Translations under genes and position numbers: made by a program
Notes under the pieces: model-generated
Told to the model about the DNA's origin: nothing
Seen by the model: the letters and a program-made list of their open reading frames with translations, nothing else
The model's database searches: none
Part shown: one piece after another, positions 38,576-48,047 of the stretch
Layout: every line of letters begins with the position of its first letter
How positions within the stretch are numbered: position 1 is the stretch's first letter
Origin: Pseudomonas brassicacearum subsp. brassicacearum
Lineage (GTDB): Bacteria; Pseudomonadota; Gammaproteobacteria; Pseudomonadales; Pseudomonadaceae
Length of the DNA: 64,000 bases
Assembly (NCBI RefSeq): GCF_008801605.1
Contig: NZ_VZPJ01000001.1
Coordinates: 1,215,704 to 1,279,703 of the forward strand
Direction of reading: 5' to 3'

Positions 38576-39202
38576 TTATTGTTTTTCTTCAAGCACCAGG
38601 ATCAGGGCTTGCTCGGCCAGCTCATCGAGGCTCAGGCTGCCTTCGGCGCGAAACCAGGTGGTGGTCCAGGACAGCGCTCCCGTGAGGAACCGCCGGGTAA
38701 TGAACACGTCTCCACGAATATACCCGGCCTCCTTGGCCTGGCCCAGGACCTCGAGCCACAAGTCCTCATAAATATCACGCAGGGCCAGCACATGCCGCTG
38801 CCCATCCTGCGATAGCGAACGCCATTCATAGACCAGCACCGCCATGGCCTCGCCGGTGCCGCCCATGATCGACTGCAATTCGCAGCGGATCAGCGCCAAT
38901 ACCCGCTCACGCACGCTGTCGGCCTCGGCCAGGGCGGCGCGCATCAATGCGGTGTTGTAGCGGATGGTTTCTTCCATCACCGCCCGCAGGATTTCGTCCT
39001 TGCTCTTGAAATGGTGAAAGATGCTGCCCGACTGAATGCCCACGGCACTGGCCAGGTCACGCACCGTGGTGCGCTCGAAGCCTTTGTTGCGAAACAGGTG
39101 GGCGGCGGTCTGGAGCAGTTTACCGCGAGCACTGTCCGGGTCGGTCAGTTGCCCGTTGTCGACCAGCTCCCGCATCACGCCCAGGGCTTTTTGCTCGTCC
39201 AC
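38576..39202 (-). CDS. atuR: TetR-family repressor AtuR
   Basis: A 208-residue TetR regulator. The helix-turn-helix is TTVRDLASAVGIQSGSIFHH within residues 25-70, and the rest is a helical ligand-binding domain. The start is GTG (MDEQKALGVM) with AGGAG about 7 bases upstream; the frame is open further upstream into the divergent promoter, without support. It faces atuA across 180 bases containing two matching palindromes. In P. aeruginosa AtuR represses the atu genes of citronellol/geraniol breakdown from inverted repeats in this position. The name depends on that context. Confidence 0.8.
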   Translation of the reverse strand: MDEQKALGVMRELVDNGQLTDPDSARGKLLQTAAHLFRNKGFERTTVRDLASAVGIQSGSIFHHFKSKDEILRAVMEETIRYNTALMRAALAEADSVRERVLALIRCELQSIMGGTGEAMAVLVYEWRSLSQDGQRHVLALRDIYEDLWLEVLGQAKEAGYIRGDVFITRRFLTGALSWTTTWFRAEGSLSLDELAEQALILVLEEKQ

Positions 39203-39290
39203 CCATTCTCTCCTACAGTCGATCAACCCACGCGCGAGCATTGCACACCAAACCATCAGTGGCGCGGGCAATTTAAGCTGACCGAGGCAG

Positions 39291-39349
39291 CCAAGCAAGC
39301 GCTCGGCCAGAAGAACCAGCGGTCGTTTACAAACCAAGCGCTTGCTTGG
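39291..39349. promoter_or_regulatory. Pair of AtuR operator palindromes and atuA promoter
   Basis: CCAAGCGCTTGCTTGG lies at 39334-39349, and the opposite-strand copy CCGAGCGCTTGCTTGG (one mismatch) at 39291-39306; centres are 43 bases apart, about four helical turns. The right-hand copy lies between a TTTACA (39326-39331) and TAGTCT (39350-39355) that could be the atuA -35 and -10. Two inverted sites suit binding of two TetR dimers. Confidence 0.72.
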
Positions 39350-39382
39350 TAGTCTCGAACCACCTTTGCCGGAGGGAACGCC

Positions 39383-41173
39383 ATGCCAAAAACGATCCGT
39401 ATCGGTTGCGCCAGCGCCTTCTGGGGCGATACCTGTACAGCGGCAGCGCAACTGGTCGAGGGCGGGGCGCTGGATTACCTGGTGTTCGACTACCTGGCCG
39501 AGGTGACGACATCGATCATGGCCGGGGCGCGCCTGAAGGATTCTTCGAGCGGTTATGCCACGGACTTCATTGAGGTCCTCACACCGCTGCTACGGCGTTT
39601 GCATGACCACGGCATCCGTGTCATCAGCAACGCCGGCGGGGTCAACCCCCAAGCCTGTGCGAAGGCCCTGCAAGCGGCCTGCGATCAGGCCGGCGTGCCG
39701 TTGAGGATCGCCGTGCTGCTGGGCGATGACCTGCAACCGCAATTCGATCGACTCGCCGCCCAGGGCATTCGCGAAATGTTCAGTGGCGAACCAATGCCCT
39801 GCGCGTGCGTGTCCATCAACGCCTACCTTGGCGCGCCCGGCATCGTCGAGGCGTTGCGCCTGGGGGCCGATATCGTGATCACCGGCCGCGTAGTGGACAG
39901 CGCCGTGGTCAGCGCCGCCTTGGTGCATGAATTCGGCTGGGCCTGGGACGATTACGACCGATTGGCCCAGGCCGCACTGGCTGGGCACCTGATCGAGTGC
40001 GGCGCCCAGTGCACGGGCGGCAACTTCACCGACTGGCAGCAAGTGCCGGATTACGAGCACATCGGCTTTCCCATCGTCGAGGTCAGCGCCGACGGCCAGT
40101 TCACGGTCACCAAAGCCGAAGGCAGCGGCGGGTTGGTCACGCCATTGACCGTCGGCGAGCAGTTGCTCTACGAAATCGGCGACCCGCAAGGCTATCTGTT
40201 GCCGGACGTGGTCTGTGACTTCAGCCAGGTCAGGTTGATCCAGCAAGGCAAGCACGCCGTGCGCGTCCACGGCGCCAAGGGCTTGCCACCCACCGATCAA
40301 TACAAGGTCAGCGCCACCTGGCTGGACGGCTGGCGCTGCACCGCCACCTGCCTGATCGCCGGCATTGATGCGGTGGCCAAGGCTGAACGGGTCAGCCAGG
40401 CAATCGTCGCCAAGACCTCACAGATGTTCAGCCAGCGTGGCTGGGCGCCCTACAGCGAAGTGGACATCGAACTGCTGGGCAGCGAAGCCACTTACGGCCA
40501 GCACGGCCAACGCCAGGACAGCCGTGAGGTGGTGATCAAGCTGGCGGTACGGCACTCGGACAAACAGCCGCTGGTGCTGTTTTCCAGGGAGATCGCCCAA
40601 GCCGCCACCGGCATGGCGCCAGGGCTGACGGGGCTGGTCGGTGGCCGGCCGGCGGTGTCGCCGTTGATTCGCCTGTTCTCGTTCCTGATCGACAAAACCA
40701 CTTGCCGGCTCGACATCGAACTCGACGGCCAGCGTCACCCTTGCCCCCTGCCCGCGTTCGAACCGTTGCACACCGTCGATCTGCCCGTTGCCCCGGACCT
40801 GCCAAAACCCCAGGGCCGGGCCGATGCCAGCGTGCCGTTGGTCAAACTGGCGGTGGCGCGCTCCGGCGACAAGGGCAACCACAGCAACATTGGCGTGATC
40901 GCCCGAGAACCCGAATACCTGCCCTGGATCGCCGAAGCGCTGACACCGGAGGTGATGGTCGACTGGATGAGCCACGTGCTCGACCCGCGCTTGGGCCGGG
41001 TCGAACGCTGGTACCTGCCGGGCACCCACAGTTTGAATTTCCTGCTGGAAAACGCCCTCGGCGGCGGCGGTGTCGCCAGCCTGCGCATCGATCCCCAGGG
41101 CAAGGCGTTCGCCCAGCAGTTGCTGGAGATTCAGATTCCGGTGCCGCAAGGCATCGCCGACCAGGTCAACTAA
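39383..41173 (+). CDS. atuA: Acyclic terpene utilisation protein AtuA
   Basis: A 596-residue protein of the AtuA family (DUF1446). The N-terminal part ([28 protein letters not shown], then [15 protein letters not shown]) extends to about residue 440; a smaller C-terminal domain starts near residue 480 ([20 protein letters not shown]). AtuA is needed for growth on citronellol and geraniol in P. aeruginosa, but its reaction is not established as far as I know. The ATG has GGAGG 8 bases upstream and is the first gene after the operator region. Only 13 bases separate it from the carboxylase gene, whereas P. aeruginosa has the dehydrogenase gene atuB here. Confidence 0.88.
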   Translation: MPKTIRIGCASAFWGDTCTAAAQLVEGGALDYLVFDYLAEVTTSIMAGARLKDSSSGYATDFIEVLTPLLRRLHDHGIRVISNAGGVNPQACAKALQAACDQAGVPLRIAVLLGDDLQPQFDRLAAQGIREMFSGEPMPCACVSINAYLGAPGIVEALRLGADIVITGRVVDSAVVSAALVHEFGWAWDDYDRLAQAALAGHLIECGAQCTGGNFTDWQQVPDYEHIGFPIVEVSADGQFTVTKAEGSGGLVTPLTVGEQLLYEIGDPQGYLLPDVVCDFSQVRLIQQGKHAVRVHGAKGLPPTDQYKVSATWLDGWRCTATCLIAGIDAVAKAERVSQAIVAKTSQMFSQRGWAPYSEVDIELLGSEATYGQHGQRQDSREVVIKLAVRHSDKQPLVLFSREIAQAATGMAPGLTGLVGGRPAVSPLIRLFSFLIDKTTCRLDIELDGQRHPCPLPAFEPLHTVDLPVAPDLPKPQGRADASVPLVKLAVARSGDKGNHSNIGVIAREPEYLPWIAEALTPEVMVDWMSHVLDPRLGRVERWYLPGTHSLNFLLENALGGGGVASLRIDPQGKAFAQQLLEIQIPVPQGIADQVN

Positions 41174-41186
41174 GGGACGGTCGCCA

Positions 41187-42803
41187 ATGCCAGTCATCGA
41201 ATCGCACCTTGATCCTCACAGTACTGATTTCACACGCAACCACGCGGCGATGCTGGCTGGTGTCGAACAGCTGCGCCACCTCGAACAGGCCGTGCTGGAG
41301 AAAGCCGCCCAGGCCCAGGGCAAGTTCGACCAGCGCGGCCAGTTGTTGCCGCGCCAGCGCCTGAACCTGCTGCTGGACCCTGGCGCGCCGTTCCTCGAAC
41401 TGGCGAGCCTGGCCGGCTACAAACTCCATGACGACAAGGACGGCAGCCAGGCCGGCGGCGGCCTGATCGCCGGGATCGGCTACGTGTCCGGGGTGCGGGC
41501 GCTGGTGGTGGCCAACAACAGCGCAATCAAGGGCGGCACGATTTCCCCCAGCGGCTTGTACAAGACCCTGCGCCTGCAACAGATCGCCATGGAGAACAAA
41601 CTGCCGGTCATCACCCTCGCCGAAAGTGGCGGCGCCAATCTCAATTACGCGGCGCAGATTTTCGTCGAAGGCGCGCGCTGCTTCGCCAACCAGGCACGCA
41701 TGTCGGCCATGGGCCTGCCACAGATCACCGTGGTGCATGGCTCGGCCACCGCAGGCGGGGCTTATCAGCCAGGGCTGTCGGATTACGTGGTGGTGGTACG
41801 CGACAAGGCGCGGTTGTTCCTGGCCGGGCCGCCGTTGCTCAAGGCCGCGACCGGCGAAGTGGCCAGCGAGGAGGAACTGGGCGGTGCACAGATGCATGCG
41901 CAGGTGGCCGGCACCGCCGAATACCTGGCCGAGAACGACGCCGACGGCGTGCGCCTGGCCCGGGAGATCCTCAGCCTGCTGCCCTGGAATGCGCAACTAC
42001 CGCCACAGCTCGAACGGACGTGGACGGAGCCGCTCTACCCCGCCGACGAATTATTGGGACTGGTCCCCGACGACCCGAAGAAACCCTATGACGTGCAGGA
42101 AATCATCGCCCGCATCGCCGACGGCTCGAATTTCCTGGCCTTCAAAAGCGAGTTCGACGCCCAGACGATTTGCGGCCACTTGCACATTCGCGGCCACGCC
42201 TGCGGCCTGATCGGCAACAACGGACCGATCACGCCGCAAGGCGCCAGCAAGGCCGCGCAGTTCATCCAGCTGTGCGACCAGAGCCGCACGCCGTTGCTGT
42301 TTTTGCACAACACCACCGGGTTCATGGTCGGCACCGAGTCGGAGCGACAAGGGGTGATCAAGCACGGCGCCAAGATGATCCAGGCCGTGGCCAATGCCCG
42401 AGTGCCCAAGCTGACCGTCGTGGTGGGCGGCTCCTACGGCGCCGGCAATTACGCCATGTGCGGGCGTGGGCTGGACCCACGTTTCATCTTCGCCTGGCCC
42501 AACAGCCATACGGCAGTGATGGGCGGCGCCCAGGCCGGCAAGGTCCTGCGCATGGTCACCGAGGCCACGCAGATCAAGAACGGCCTGACCCCCGACCCGA
42601 AGATGCTGGACCTGCTCGAGCAAACCACCGCGCAGAAACTCGACAGCCAGTCCACCGCTCTCTACGGCAGCGCCAGCCTGTGGGACGACGGGCTCATCGA
42701 CCCGCGCGACACCCGCACACTGCTGGGCTATCTGCTAGACATCTGTCACGAGGCCGAGCAGCGGCCACTGCAAGCCAACAGCTTCGGCGTGGCCCGTTTC
42801 TGA
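41187..42803 (+). CDS. atuC: Geranyl-CoA carboxylase beta (carboxyltransferase) subunit-like AtuC
   Basis: A 538-residue carboxyltransferase of the biotin-dependent acyl-CoA carboxylase family. The N-terminal lobe carries ITLAESGGANLNYAAQIFVE and TVVHGSATAGGAYQPGLSDY, the C-terminal lobe LLFLHNTTGFMVGTESERQG and VVGGSYGAGNYAMCGRGLDP. With the alpha subunit AtuF it would carboxylate the gamma-methyl branch of cis-geranyl-CoA. A methylcrotonyl-CoA carboxylase role is the alternative, since the families are close; linkage to atuA favours geranyl-CoA. The ATG follows AAGGGA at 11 bases. Confidence 0.85.
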   Translation: MPVIESHLDPHSTDFTRNHAAMLAGVEQLRHLEQAVLEKAAQAQGKFDQRGQLLPRQRLNLLLDPGAPFLELASLAGYKLHDDKDGSQAGGGLIAGIGYVSGVRALVVANNSAIKGGTISPSGLYKTLRLQQIAMENKLPVITLAESGGANLNYAAQIFVEGARCFANQARMSAMGLPQITVVHGSATAGGAYQPGLSDYVVVVRDKARLFLAGPPLLKAATGEVASEEELGGAQMHAQVAGTAEYLAENDADGVRLAREILSLLPWNAQLPPQLERTWTEPLYPADELLGLVPDDPKKPYDVQEIIARIADGSNFLAFKSEFDAQTICGHLHIRGHACGLIGNNGPITPQGASKAAQFIQLCDQSRTPLLFLHNTTGFMVGTESERQGVIKHGAKMIQAVANARVPKLTVVVGGSYGAGNYAMCGRGLDPRFIFAWPNSHTAVMGGAQAGKVLRMVTEATQIKNGLTPDPKMLDLLEQTTAQKLDSQSTALYGSASLWDDGLIDPRDTRTLLGYLLDICHEAEQRPLQANSFGVARF

Positions 42804-42836
42804 GGACGCTCCACGGCTCACAGGAGAACACTAGAA

Positions 42837-43994
42837 ATGATCTTCACCCAGGAACACGAAGCACTGCGGCGCACCGTCCGCCAGTTTGTCGAGCATGATA
42901 TCAACCCCTACGTCGACGAATGGGAGAAGGCCGGGCGTTTCCCCATCCACGAGGTTTTCCGCAAGGCCGGCGAGCTGGGCCTGCTGGGCATTTCCAAACC
43001 AGCTGCCTTCGGCGGCATGGGCCTGGACTACAGCTATTCGATCGTCGCGGCCGAGGAATTCGGCACCATTCATTGCGGCGGCGTGCCCATGTCCATCGGC
43101 GTCCAGACCGACATGTGCACCCCGGCCCTGGCCCGCTTCGGCTCCGATGAGTTGCGTGAAGCATTCCTGCGCCCGGCCATCCGCGGCGAACAGGTCGGCT
43201 GCATCGGCGTCTCGGAGGTCGGCGCCGGCTCCGACGTCGCCGGCCTCAAGACCACGGCGCGCAAGGACGGCGACGACTACGTCATCAACGGCAGCAAGAT
43301 GTGGATCACCAATGCACCCAGCGCCGATTTCATTTGCCTGCTGGCCAACACCTCGGACGACAAGCCCCACGTCAACAAATCGCTGATCATGGTGCCGATG
43401 CACAGCCCCGGCATCAGCCTCGGCCAGCACCTGGACAAACTCGGCATGCGCAGCTCGGAAACCGCCCAGGTGTTTTTCGACGACGTGCGGGTGCCACAAC
43501 GCAATCGCATCGGCCAGGAAGGCGCCGGGTTCATGATGCAGATGCTGCAGTTCCAGGAAGAACGCCTGTTCGGCGCGGCCAACATGCTCAAGGGCCTGGA
43601 GCATTGCATCGCCAGCACCATCGCGTACTGCAAGGAACGCAAGACCTTCGGCACGGCCCTGATCGACAACCAGGTGATCCACTTTCGCCTGGCGGAACTG
43701 GCCAGCGAGATCGAATGTCTGCGGGCGCTGGTCTACCAGGCCACCGAGCAGTACATCAACGGCCAGGACGTCACGCGGCTGGCGTCGATGGCCAAGCTCA
43801 AGGCCGGACGCCTGGCCCGGGAAACCACCGACAGTTGCCTGCAATACTGGGGTGGCATGGGCTTCATGTGGGACAACCCGGTCGCCCGGGCGTATCGCGA
43901 CGTGCGGCTGGTGTCCATAGGTGCCGGTGCGGACGAGATCATGCTGGGCATCATCTGCAAGCTCATGGGGATTTTGCCGGGGAAGAAAAACTGA
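42837..43994 (+). CDS. atuD: Citronellyl-CoA dehydrogenase-like acyl-CoA dehydrogenase AtuD
   Basis: A 385-residue FAD-dependent acyl-CoA dehydrogenase. Family motifs are GCIGVSEVGAGSDVAGLKTT (FAD/substrate region), MWITNAPSADF, RKTFGTALIDNQVIHFRLAE and the C-terminal QYWGGMGFMWDNPVARAYRD. In the atu pathway AtuD oxidises citronellyl-CoA to geranyl-CoA. The ATG has AGGAG 11 bases upstream and lies 33 bases after atuC. The start MIFTQEHEALRRTVRQF agrees with the group as I remember it. Isovaleryl-CoA dehydrogenase is an alternative from family alone, but the neighbours favour AtuD. Confidence 0.82.
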   Translation: MIFTQEHEALRRTVRQFVEHDINPYVDEWEKAGRFPIHEVFRKAGELGLLGISKPAAFGGMGLDYSYSIVAAEEFGTIHCGGVPMSIGVQTDMCTPALARFGSDELREAFLRPAIRGEQVGCIGVSEVGAGSDVAGLKTTARKDGDDYVINGSKMWITNAPSADFICLLANTSDDKPHVNKSLIMVPMHSPGISLGQHLDKLGMRSSETAQVFFDDVRVPQRNRIGQEGAGFMMQMLQFQEERLFGAANMLKGLEHCIASTIAYCKERKTFGTALIDNQVIHFRLAELASEIECLRALVYQATEQYINGQDVTRLASMAKLKAGRLARETTDSCLQYWGGMGFMWDNPVARAYRDVRLVSIGAGADEIMLGIICKLMGILPGKKN

Positions 43995-44014
43995 GTACAT
44001 CGCCTGCCAGACCG

Positions 44015-44092
44015 CCATCGCGAGCAAGCTTTGCTCCCACAGCTGAATGCACTCACCGGGCATTGTGGGAGCAAAGCTTGCTCGCGATGAGG
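44015..44092. repeat. REPIN inside the atu operon
   Basis: CCATCGCGAGCAAGCTTTGC at the left and its mirror at the right, pointing outward, with a 22-base spacer, shorter than usual. It fills the gap between atuD and atuF, the place of atuE in P. aeruginosa. Confidence 0.88.
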
Positions 44093-44128
44093 CCCAGACA
44101 GACACCGCAAAAACCCAGGAATGACCCC

Positions 44129-46099
44129 ATGCCCGCCTTCAGCAAAATCCTCATCGCCAACCGTGGCGAAATCGCCTGCCGGATCCAGCGCACCGCCCAG
44201 GCCCTGGGCTATCGCACGGTGGCGGTGTTCAGCGAGGCCGACGCCGATGCACTGCACGTGCGCATGTCCGATGAAGCCGTGCCGATCGGCCCGGCCGCGG
44301 TGCAGCAGTCCTACCTCAACCCCTCGGCGATTCTCGATGCAGCCCGGCGCTGCGGTGCCGATGCGATCCATCCCGGCTACGGCTTTCTTTCGGAAAATGC
44401 CGGGTTCGCCAAGGCCTGCGAAGCGGCCAGCATCGTGTTCATCGGCCCCAGCCCCGAGGCCATCGACCTGATGGGCAGCAAGCGCCGGGCAAAAATCGCC
44501 ATGATTGAAGCCGGCGTTCCCTGCATCGCCGGTTACCAGGGCGCCGCCCAGGACGACGACACGCTGCAGCGCGAAGCCGGGCGCATCGGCTACCCGTTGA
44601 TGATAAAGGCCAGCGCCGGTGGCGGGGGCCGAGGCATGCGCCTGGTCCAGAGGGCCGAGGACCTGCTGGAGCAGTTGCGCAGCGCGCGCTCGGAAGCCCT
44701 GCACGGTTTTGGCAGCGACGAGTTGATCCTCGAACAGGCCCTGATCGATCCGCGGCATGTGGAAGTGCAGATTTTCGGCGACCACCACGGTCAGCTGATC
44801 CATCTGGGCGAACGGGACTGCTCGATCCAGCGGCGCCACCAGAAAGTCATCGAGGAAGCGCCCTGCCCGGTCATGACCGCCGACCTGCGCCAGGCCATGG
44901 GCGATGCGGCACTCAAGGTGGGGCGCGCAGTGAAATATGTCGGGGCCGGGACCGTGGAGTTCCTGCTCGCTGCGGACGGTCGGTTTTACTTCCTGGAGAT
45001 GAACACGCGCCTGCAGGTCGAACACCCGGTCACCGAGTTGATCACCGGCCTGGATCTGGTGGCCTGGCAATTGGACGTCGCCGCCGGCAGGCCGCTGCCC
45101 CTGCGCCAGGAGCAGGTGACGCTCAGCGGCCATGCCATGCAAGTGCGGCTGTACGCCGAGGACCCGGCGGCCGATTTCCTGCCTCAGACCGGGCAGTTGA
45201 TCGGTTGGGAGCCGCCCATACGGGACGGCGTGCGAATTGACCACGGCCTGCTGGAGGGCCAGGCCATCACGCCGTTCTACGATTCGATGCTGGGCAAGCT
45301 CATCGTCCACGGCGCCACTCGCGAGGAGGCCCGACGCAAATTGTTGCGAGCGGTGGAAGATTGCGTACTGCTTGGCGTGCAGAGCAACCAGCGATTGCTC
45401 GTCGGGTTGCTGGCACACCCGCGGTTCATCGACGGCGACTTCGGCAACGGATTCATCGGGCAGCACTTTGCCAATCATGGGGCGCTCCAGCCCCTCGATC
45501 CCTCTGCCGAACAACTCGCCATCGCCACGGCGGCGTTTTATCTGGCCTCGCAAGCACAACGCGCACCGGGCCTGGGCGGATGGCGCAACAGCATCGGCGC
45601 GGCGCTGCACTACCGGATCGGCGTCGGGGAGCACGACTGGACGCTGAGCCTGGTGGCCGAAGCCGACGGCACACTCAACATACGCAGTGCCGGGTGCTTG
45701 ATCGAACTGAGGCTGCTCGACGCTGATCCCCATGGCGCGACACTGATGATCGATGGGATTCGCCGGCGGCATTCCTGGCGCCTCGATGGCAACGATCTCT
45801 GGCTGTTCACCCGCCCTGGCGGCCTGCACCTGCAAGATCGAACCCTGGCCCCCATCGCCGCCAAGACCAGCCCCGGCGACGGCACGCTCAAGGCGCCCAT
45901 GGACGGCGCCATTGTCGAGCTGCTGGTCCGCGAAGGCAGCACGGTGCGCCAAGGCCAACTGCTCATGGTGCTTGAAGCCATGAAAATGGAGCACCCACTC
46001 AAGGCAGGCGTCGACGGCGTGGTCAGGCAATTGCAGGTCACGCGGGGGGACCAGGTGAAAAACCGCCAGGTTTTGTTGCGCGTTGAAACAGCCCACTAG
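44129..46099 (+). CDS. atuF: Geranyl-CoA carboxylase alpha (biotin carboxylase/BCCP) subunit-like AtuF
   Basis: A 656-residue alpha subunit. The biotin carboxylase part (1-445) begins KILIANRGEIACRIQRTAQ and has the glycine-rich ATP loop KASAGGGGRGMR and the signature EMNTRLQVEHPVTE. The C-terminal biotinyl domain (about 585-650) has the acceptor lysine in VLEAMKMEHPL. It carboxylates biotin for transfer by AtuC. The ATG at 44129 has AGGA 8 bases upstream. The frame is open far upstream through the REPIN and atuD, but that part is not coding in this frame. atuG and atuH, which follow in P. aeruginosa, are missing. Confidence 0.87.
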   Translation: MPAFSKILIANRGEIACRIQRTAQALGYRTVAVFSEADADALHVRMSDEAVPIGPAAVQQSYLNPSAILDAARRCGADAIHPGYGFLSENAGFAKACEAASIVFIGPSPEAIDLMGSKRRAKIAMIEAGVPCIAGYQGAAQDDDTLQREAGRIGYPLMIKASAGGGGRGMRLVQRAEDLLEQLRSARSEALHGFGSDELILEQALIDPRHVEVQIFGDHHGQLIHLGERDCSIQRRHQKVIEEAPCPVMTADLRQAMGDAALKVGRAVKYVGAGTVEFLLAADGRFYFLEMNTRLQVEHPVTELITGLDLVAWQLDVAAGRPLPLRQEQVTLSGHAMQVRLYAEDPAADFLPQTGQLIGWEPPIRDGVRIDHGLLEGQAITPFYDSMLGKLIVHGATREEARRKLLRAVEDCVLLGVQSNQRLLVGLLAHPRFIDGDFGNGFIGQHFANHGALQPLDPSAEQLAIATAAFYLASQAQRAPGLGGWRNSIGAALHYRIGVGEHDWTLSLVAEADGTLNIRSAGCLIELRLLDADPHGATLMIDGIRRRHSWRLDGNDLWLFTRPGGLHLQDRTLAPIAAKTSPGDGTLKAPMDGAIVELLVREGSTVRQGQLLMVLEAMKMEHPLKAGVDGVVRQLQVTRGDQVKNRQVLLRVETAH

Positions 46100-46161
46100 T
46101 CGGATGCCGAGGGTTTGACTACGCTCAAACCCATCAGCACGCCGATACCGGGAACCCTGCA

Positions 46162-46704
46162 ATGCCTCACTGGCTGGTGATTGATCTGGAGGCCACCACC
46201 GATGAAGGTGGCTGGCCGGTAACCGAAATGGAAATTATCGAAATCGGCGCCACGCTGGTGAATCGTGACGGCCGCGAAGTGGATCATTTCCAGCGCTTCG
46301 TGCGGCCCCTGAGGCGACCGCTGCTCACGCCCTTCTGTCGCGAACTGACCCACATCACCCAGGCCAATATCGACAGTGCCGCGCCCTTGACCGAGGTCTG
46401 GCCGGCGTTCGAGCGCTGGCTGACGCCGTATCAGTCGAAGCTGGAAAGCTGGGTCAGTTGGGGCGATTACGACCGCAAGCAACTGCTTCAGGAATGGCAG
46501 CACCAGCAGTTGCACAGTGTCCTCGGCCAGGTACCGCACATGAACCTCAAGCAACGCTTCGCCAAGGCCCGTCGGCTGGAGCGACCGTTGGGGCTCAATG
46601 GCGCGCTGCAACTGGCTGGCCTGCAATTCTGCGGTCAACAGCACCGTGCGCTGGAAGACGCGCGCAATACCGCGCGGTTGTTGCCCTTGGTGCTTCCGGG
46701 TTGA
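46162..46704 (+). CDS. DEDDh-type 3'-5' exonuclease
   Basis: A 180-residue single-domain nuclease of the RNase T/DnaQ fold. Exo I is in WLVIDLEATTDEGG (the Asp-Glu pair at residues 8 and 10), Exo II around WVSWGDYDRKQL, and Exo III with the catalytic His in HRALEDARNTARLL. It is close to the KapD-like exonucleases often found alone in bacterial genomes. The ATG has no clear ribosome site. Substrate (RNA or DNA) is not shown. It lies between atuF and ppnP and has no obvious operon partner. Confidence 0.85.
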   Translation: MPHWLVIDLEATTDEGGWPVTEMEIIEIGATLVNRDGREVDHFQRFVRPLRRPLLTPFCRELTHITQANIDSAAPLTEVWPAFERWLTPYQSKLESWVSWGDYDRKQLLQEWQHQQLHSVLGQVPHMNLKQRFAKARRLERPLGLNGALQLAGLQFCGQQHRALEDARNTARLLPLVLPG

Positions 46705-46797
46705 GCGTAAGCCACCTCCCAGTGCGGCAGATGACGAATGTTGCAGCCTTGTGCATACTGGCCGGCCTTTTTCAGCCCCTTTTTCGAGGAATCGCCC

Positions 46798-47082
46798 ATG
46801 TTTAAAGTCAACGAGTACTTCGACGGCACCGTCAAGTCGATCGCTTTCGGCACAGCCGAAGGCCCTGCGACCATCGGCGTCATGGCACCGGGCGAATATG
46901 AGTTCGGCACGGCCCAACGGGAAATCATGCACGTGGTCTCCGGCGCGCTGACCGTGAAGCTGCCGGACAGCACCGACTGGGAAATCTTCGAGGCCGGCAG
47001 CCAGTTCAATGTTCCGGCCAACAGCAAGTTCCAGCTCAAAGTGGCCGTCGATACCGCTTACCTGTGTGAGTACCGCGGCTAA
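46798..47082 (+). CDS. ppnP: Pyrimidine/purine nucleoside phosphorylase PpnP (DUF1255)
   Basis: A 94-residue cupin-fold protein that fits the YaiE/PpnP family in full length: [17 protein letters not shown] at the start, [18 protein letters not shown] in the middle, [13 protein letters not shown] near the end. The family phosphorolyses several nucleosides in vitro. The ATG has GAGGA 8 bases upstream. It ends 36 bases before a bidirectional terminator. Confidence 0.92.
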   Translation: MFKVNEYFDGTVKSIAFGTAEGPATIGVMAPGEYEFGTAQREIMHVVSGALTVKLPDSTDWEIFEAGSQFNVPANSKFQLKVAVDTAYLCEYRG

Positions 47083-47117
47083 GCCTGCTCTCATCACAAA
47101 AGCGGTTGCGTGATAAA

Positions 47118-47155
47118 CAAAAATGCCCGTGTCCAGTGACACGGGCATTTTTGTT
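47118..47155. terminator. Bidirectional terminator between ppnP and the MOSC gene
   Basis: AAAAATGCCCGTGTC and GACACGGGCATTTTT form a 15-bp arm hairpin around CAGT. A and T runs on both sides let it serve both converging genes. Confidence 0.93.
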
Positions 47156-47166
47156 TACGGATCTTT

Positions 47167-47976
47167 TTATTCGAGCACTTCAACCGGCATGCCGACTTCA
47201 AGCCGGCCGTTGCTGTCGTTGACCAGGTTCTGACCGAACATCGCACCGTCCGGTGTCGAACGGTATTGCTGCAACGTGGCAAAGGGTTCGCGATTCGGAT
47301 CGCGTTCGCCGGTTTGCGGATCGACCGTGGTCATGATGCAACGTGAGCATGGCTTGACCAGCCGGAACTCAACCTCGCCGATACGAATGCGCTTCCAGCC
47401 GTCCTCGGCAAACGCCTCGCTGCCCTCGACCACCAGGTTGGGGCGAAAGCGCAACATTTCCAGCGAACGACCGACCCGGTTCGACAGGTCCTGCAAGGAC
47501 GCCTGGCCAATCAGCAGCAGGGGGAAACCATCGGCAAAGGCAACCTTGTCGTCATCCTTGCCATAACCGGCGGCAGTGGTACGCGCCAGATCCACCGGCA
47601 CATGCACCAGGCGGGTAGGATTGCCGATGAATTCGCTGACCCAGGCCGCGGCCTCGTCACCGGCATCCGGCACACGCAAGGTGTCACGCCAGATGATCAC
47701 CCCGCGCCGCTGTTCCTCCACCACTGGTGGTAGCGGCACGTCGATGGCGCCATGGCCCGGCGCGCTGAGCGTAAGGCCGCCCGCTTCGTTCCACGAGGCT
47801 GAGAGCTGGCTCATCTTCGCCACGGCGCGCTGGGTCAGGAAACGCCCCGTGCCCTCATCCACCAGCATCCAGCGTCGGTCACCGTCCAGCCCGAGCTTGT
47901 CCAGGCCGATCCCTTGCAAGGGCTGGCCCTTGCCGGACTTCAACGGATACCGATACAGCGCGCTCAGCCGCAACAT
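47167..47976 (-). CDS. MOSC-domain molybdenum/sulfur-carrier protein (YcbX-like)
   Basis: A 269-residue protein with an N-terminal beta-barrel domain (YRYPLKSGKGQPLQ, LGLDGDRRWMLVD) and a C-terminal MOSC domain with the conserved cysteine in KPCSRCIMTTVDPQTGERD. Related proteins bind the molybdenum cofactor and reduce N-hydroxylated compounds together with a reductase; YcbX of E. coli has a ferredoxin domain that is absent here. The ATG at 47976 gives MLRLSALYRYP; a TTG two codons upstream is possible. It converges on ppnP. Confidence 0.87.
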   Translation of the reverse strand: MLRLSALYRYPLKSGKGQPLQGIGLDKLGLDGDRRWMLVDEGTGRFLTQRAVAKMSQLSASWNEAGGLTLSAPGHGAIDVPLPPVVEEQRRGVIIWRDTLRVPDAGDEAAAWVSEFIGNPTRLVHVPVDLARTTAAGYGKDDDKVAFADGFPLLLIGQASLQDLSNRVGRSLEMLRFRPNLVVEGSEAFAEDGWKRIRIGEVEFRLVKPCSRCIMTTVDPQTGERDPNREPFATLQQYRSTPDGAMFGQNLVNDSNGRLEVGMPVEVLE

Positions 47977-48047
47977 GGTCAACTTCCCTGGTGGCGAAAA
48001 AATGCCACCTTATACGAGCCGGCCATTGAAGCAAACCACCATCGGTT

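Noticed and set aside
43301..44128. N-terminal extension of atuF into atuD
   Set aside because: The frame is open, but it crosses atuD in another frame and the REPIN; the biotin-carboxylase fold starts precisely at the ATG at 44129 with a ribosome site.
41187..46099. Liu (leucine/isovalerate) cluster instead of atu
   Set aside because: Carboxylase subunits and an acyl-CoA dehydrogenase would also fit liu, but the AtuA-family gene, its divergent TetR repressor with inverted-repeat operators, and the absence of liuC/liuE-type genes favour atu.
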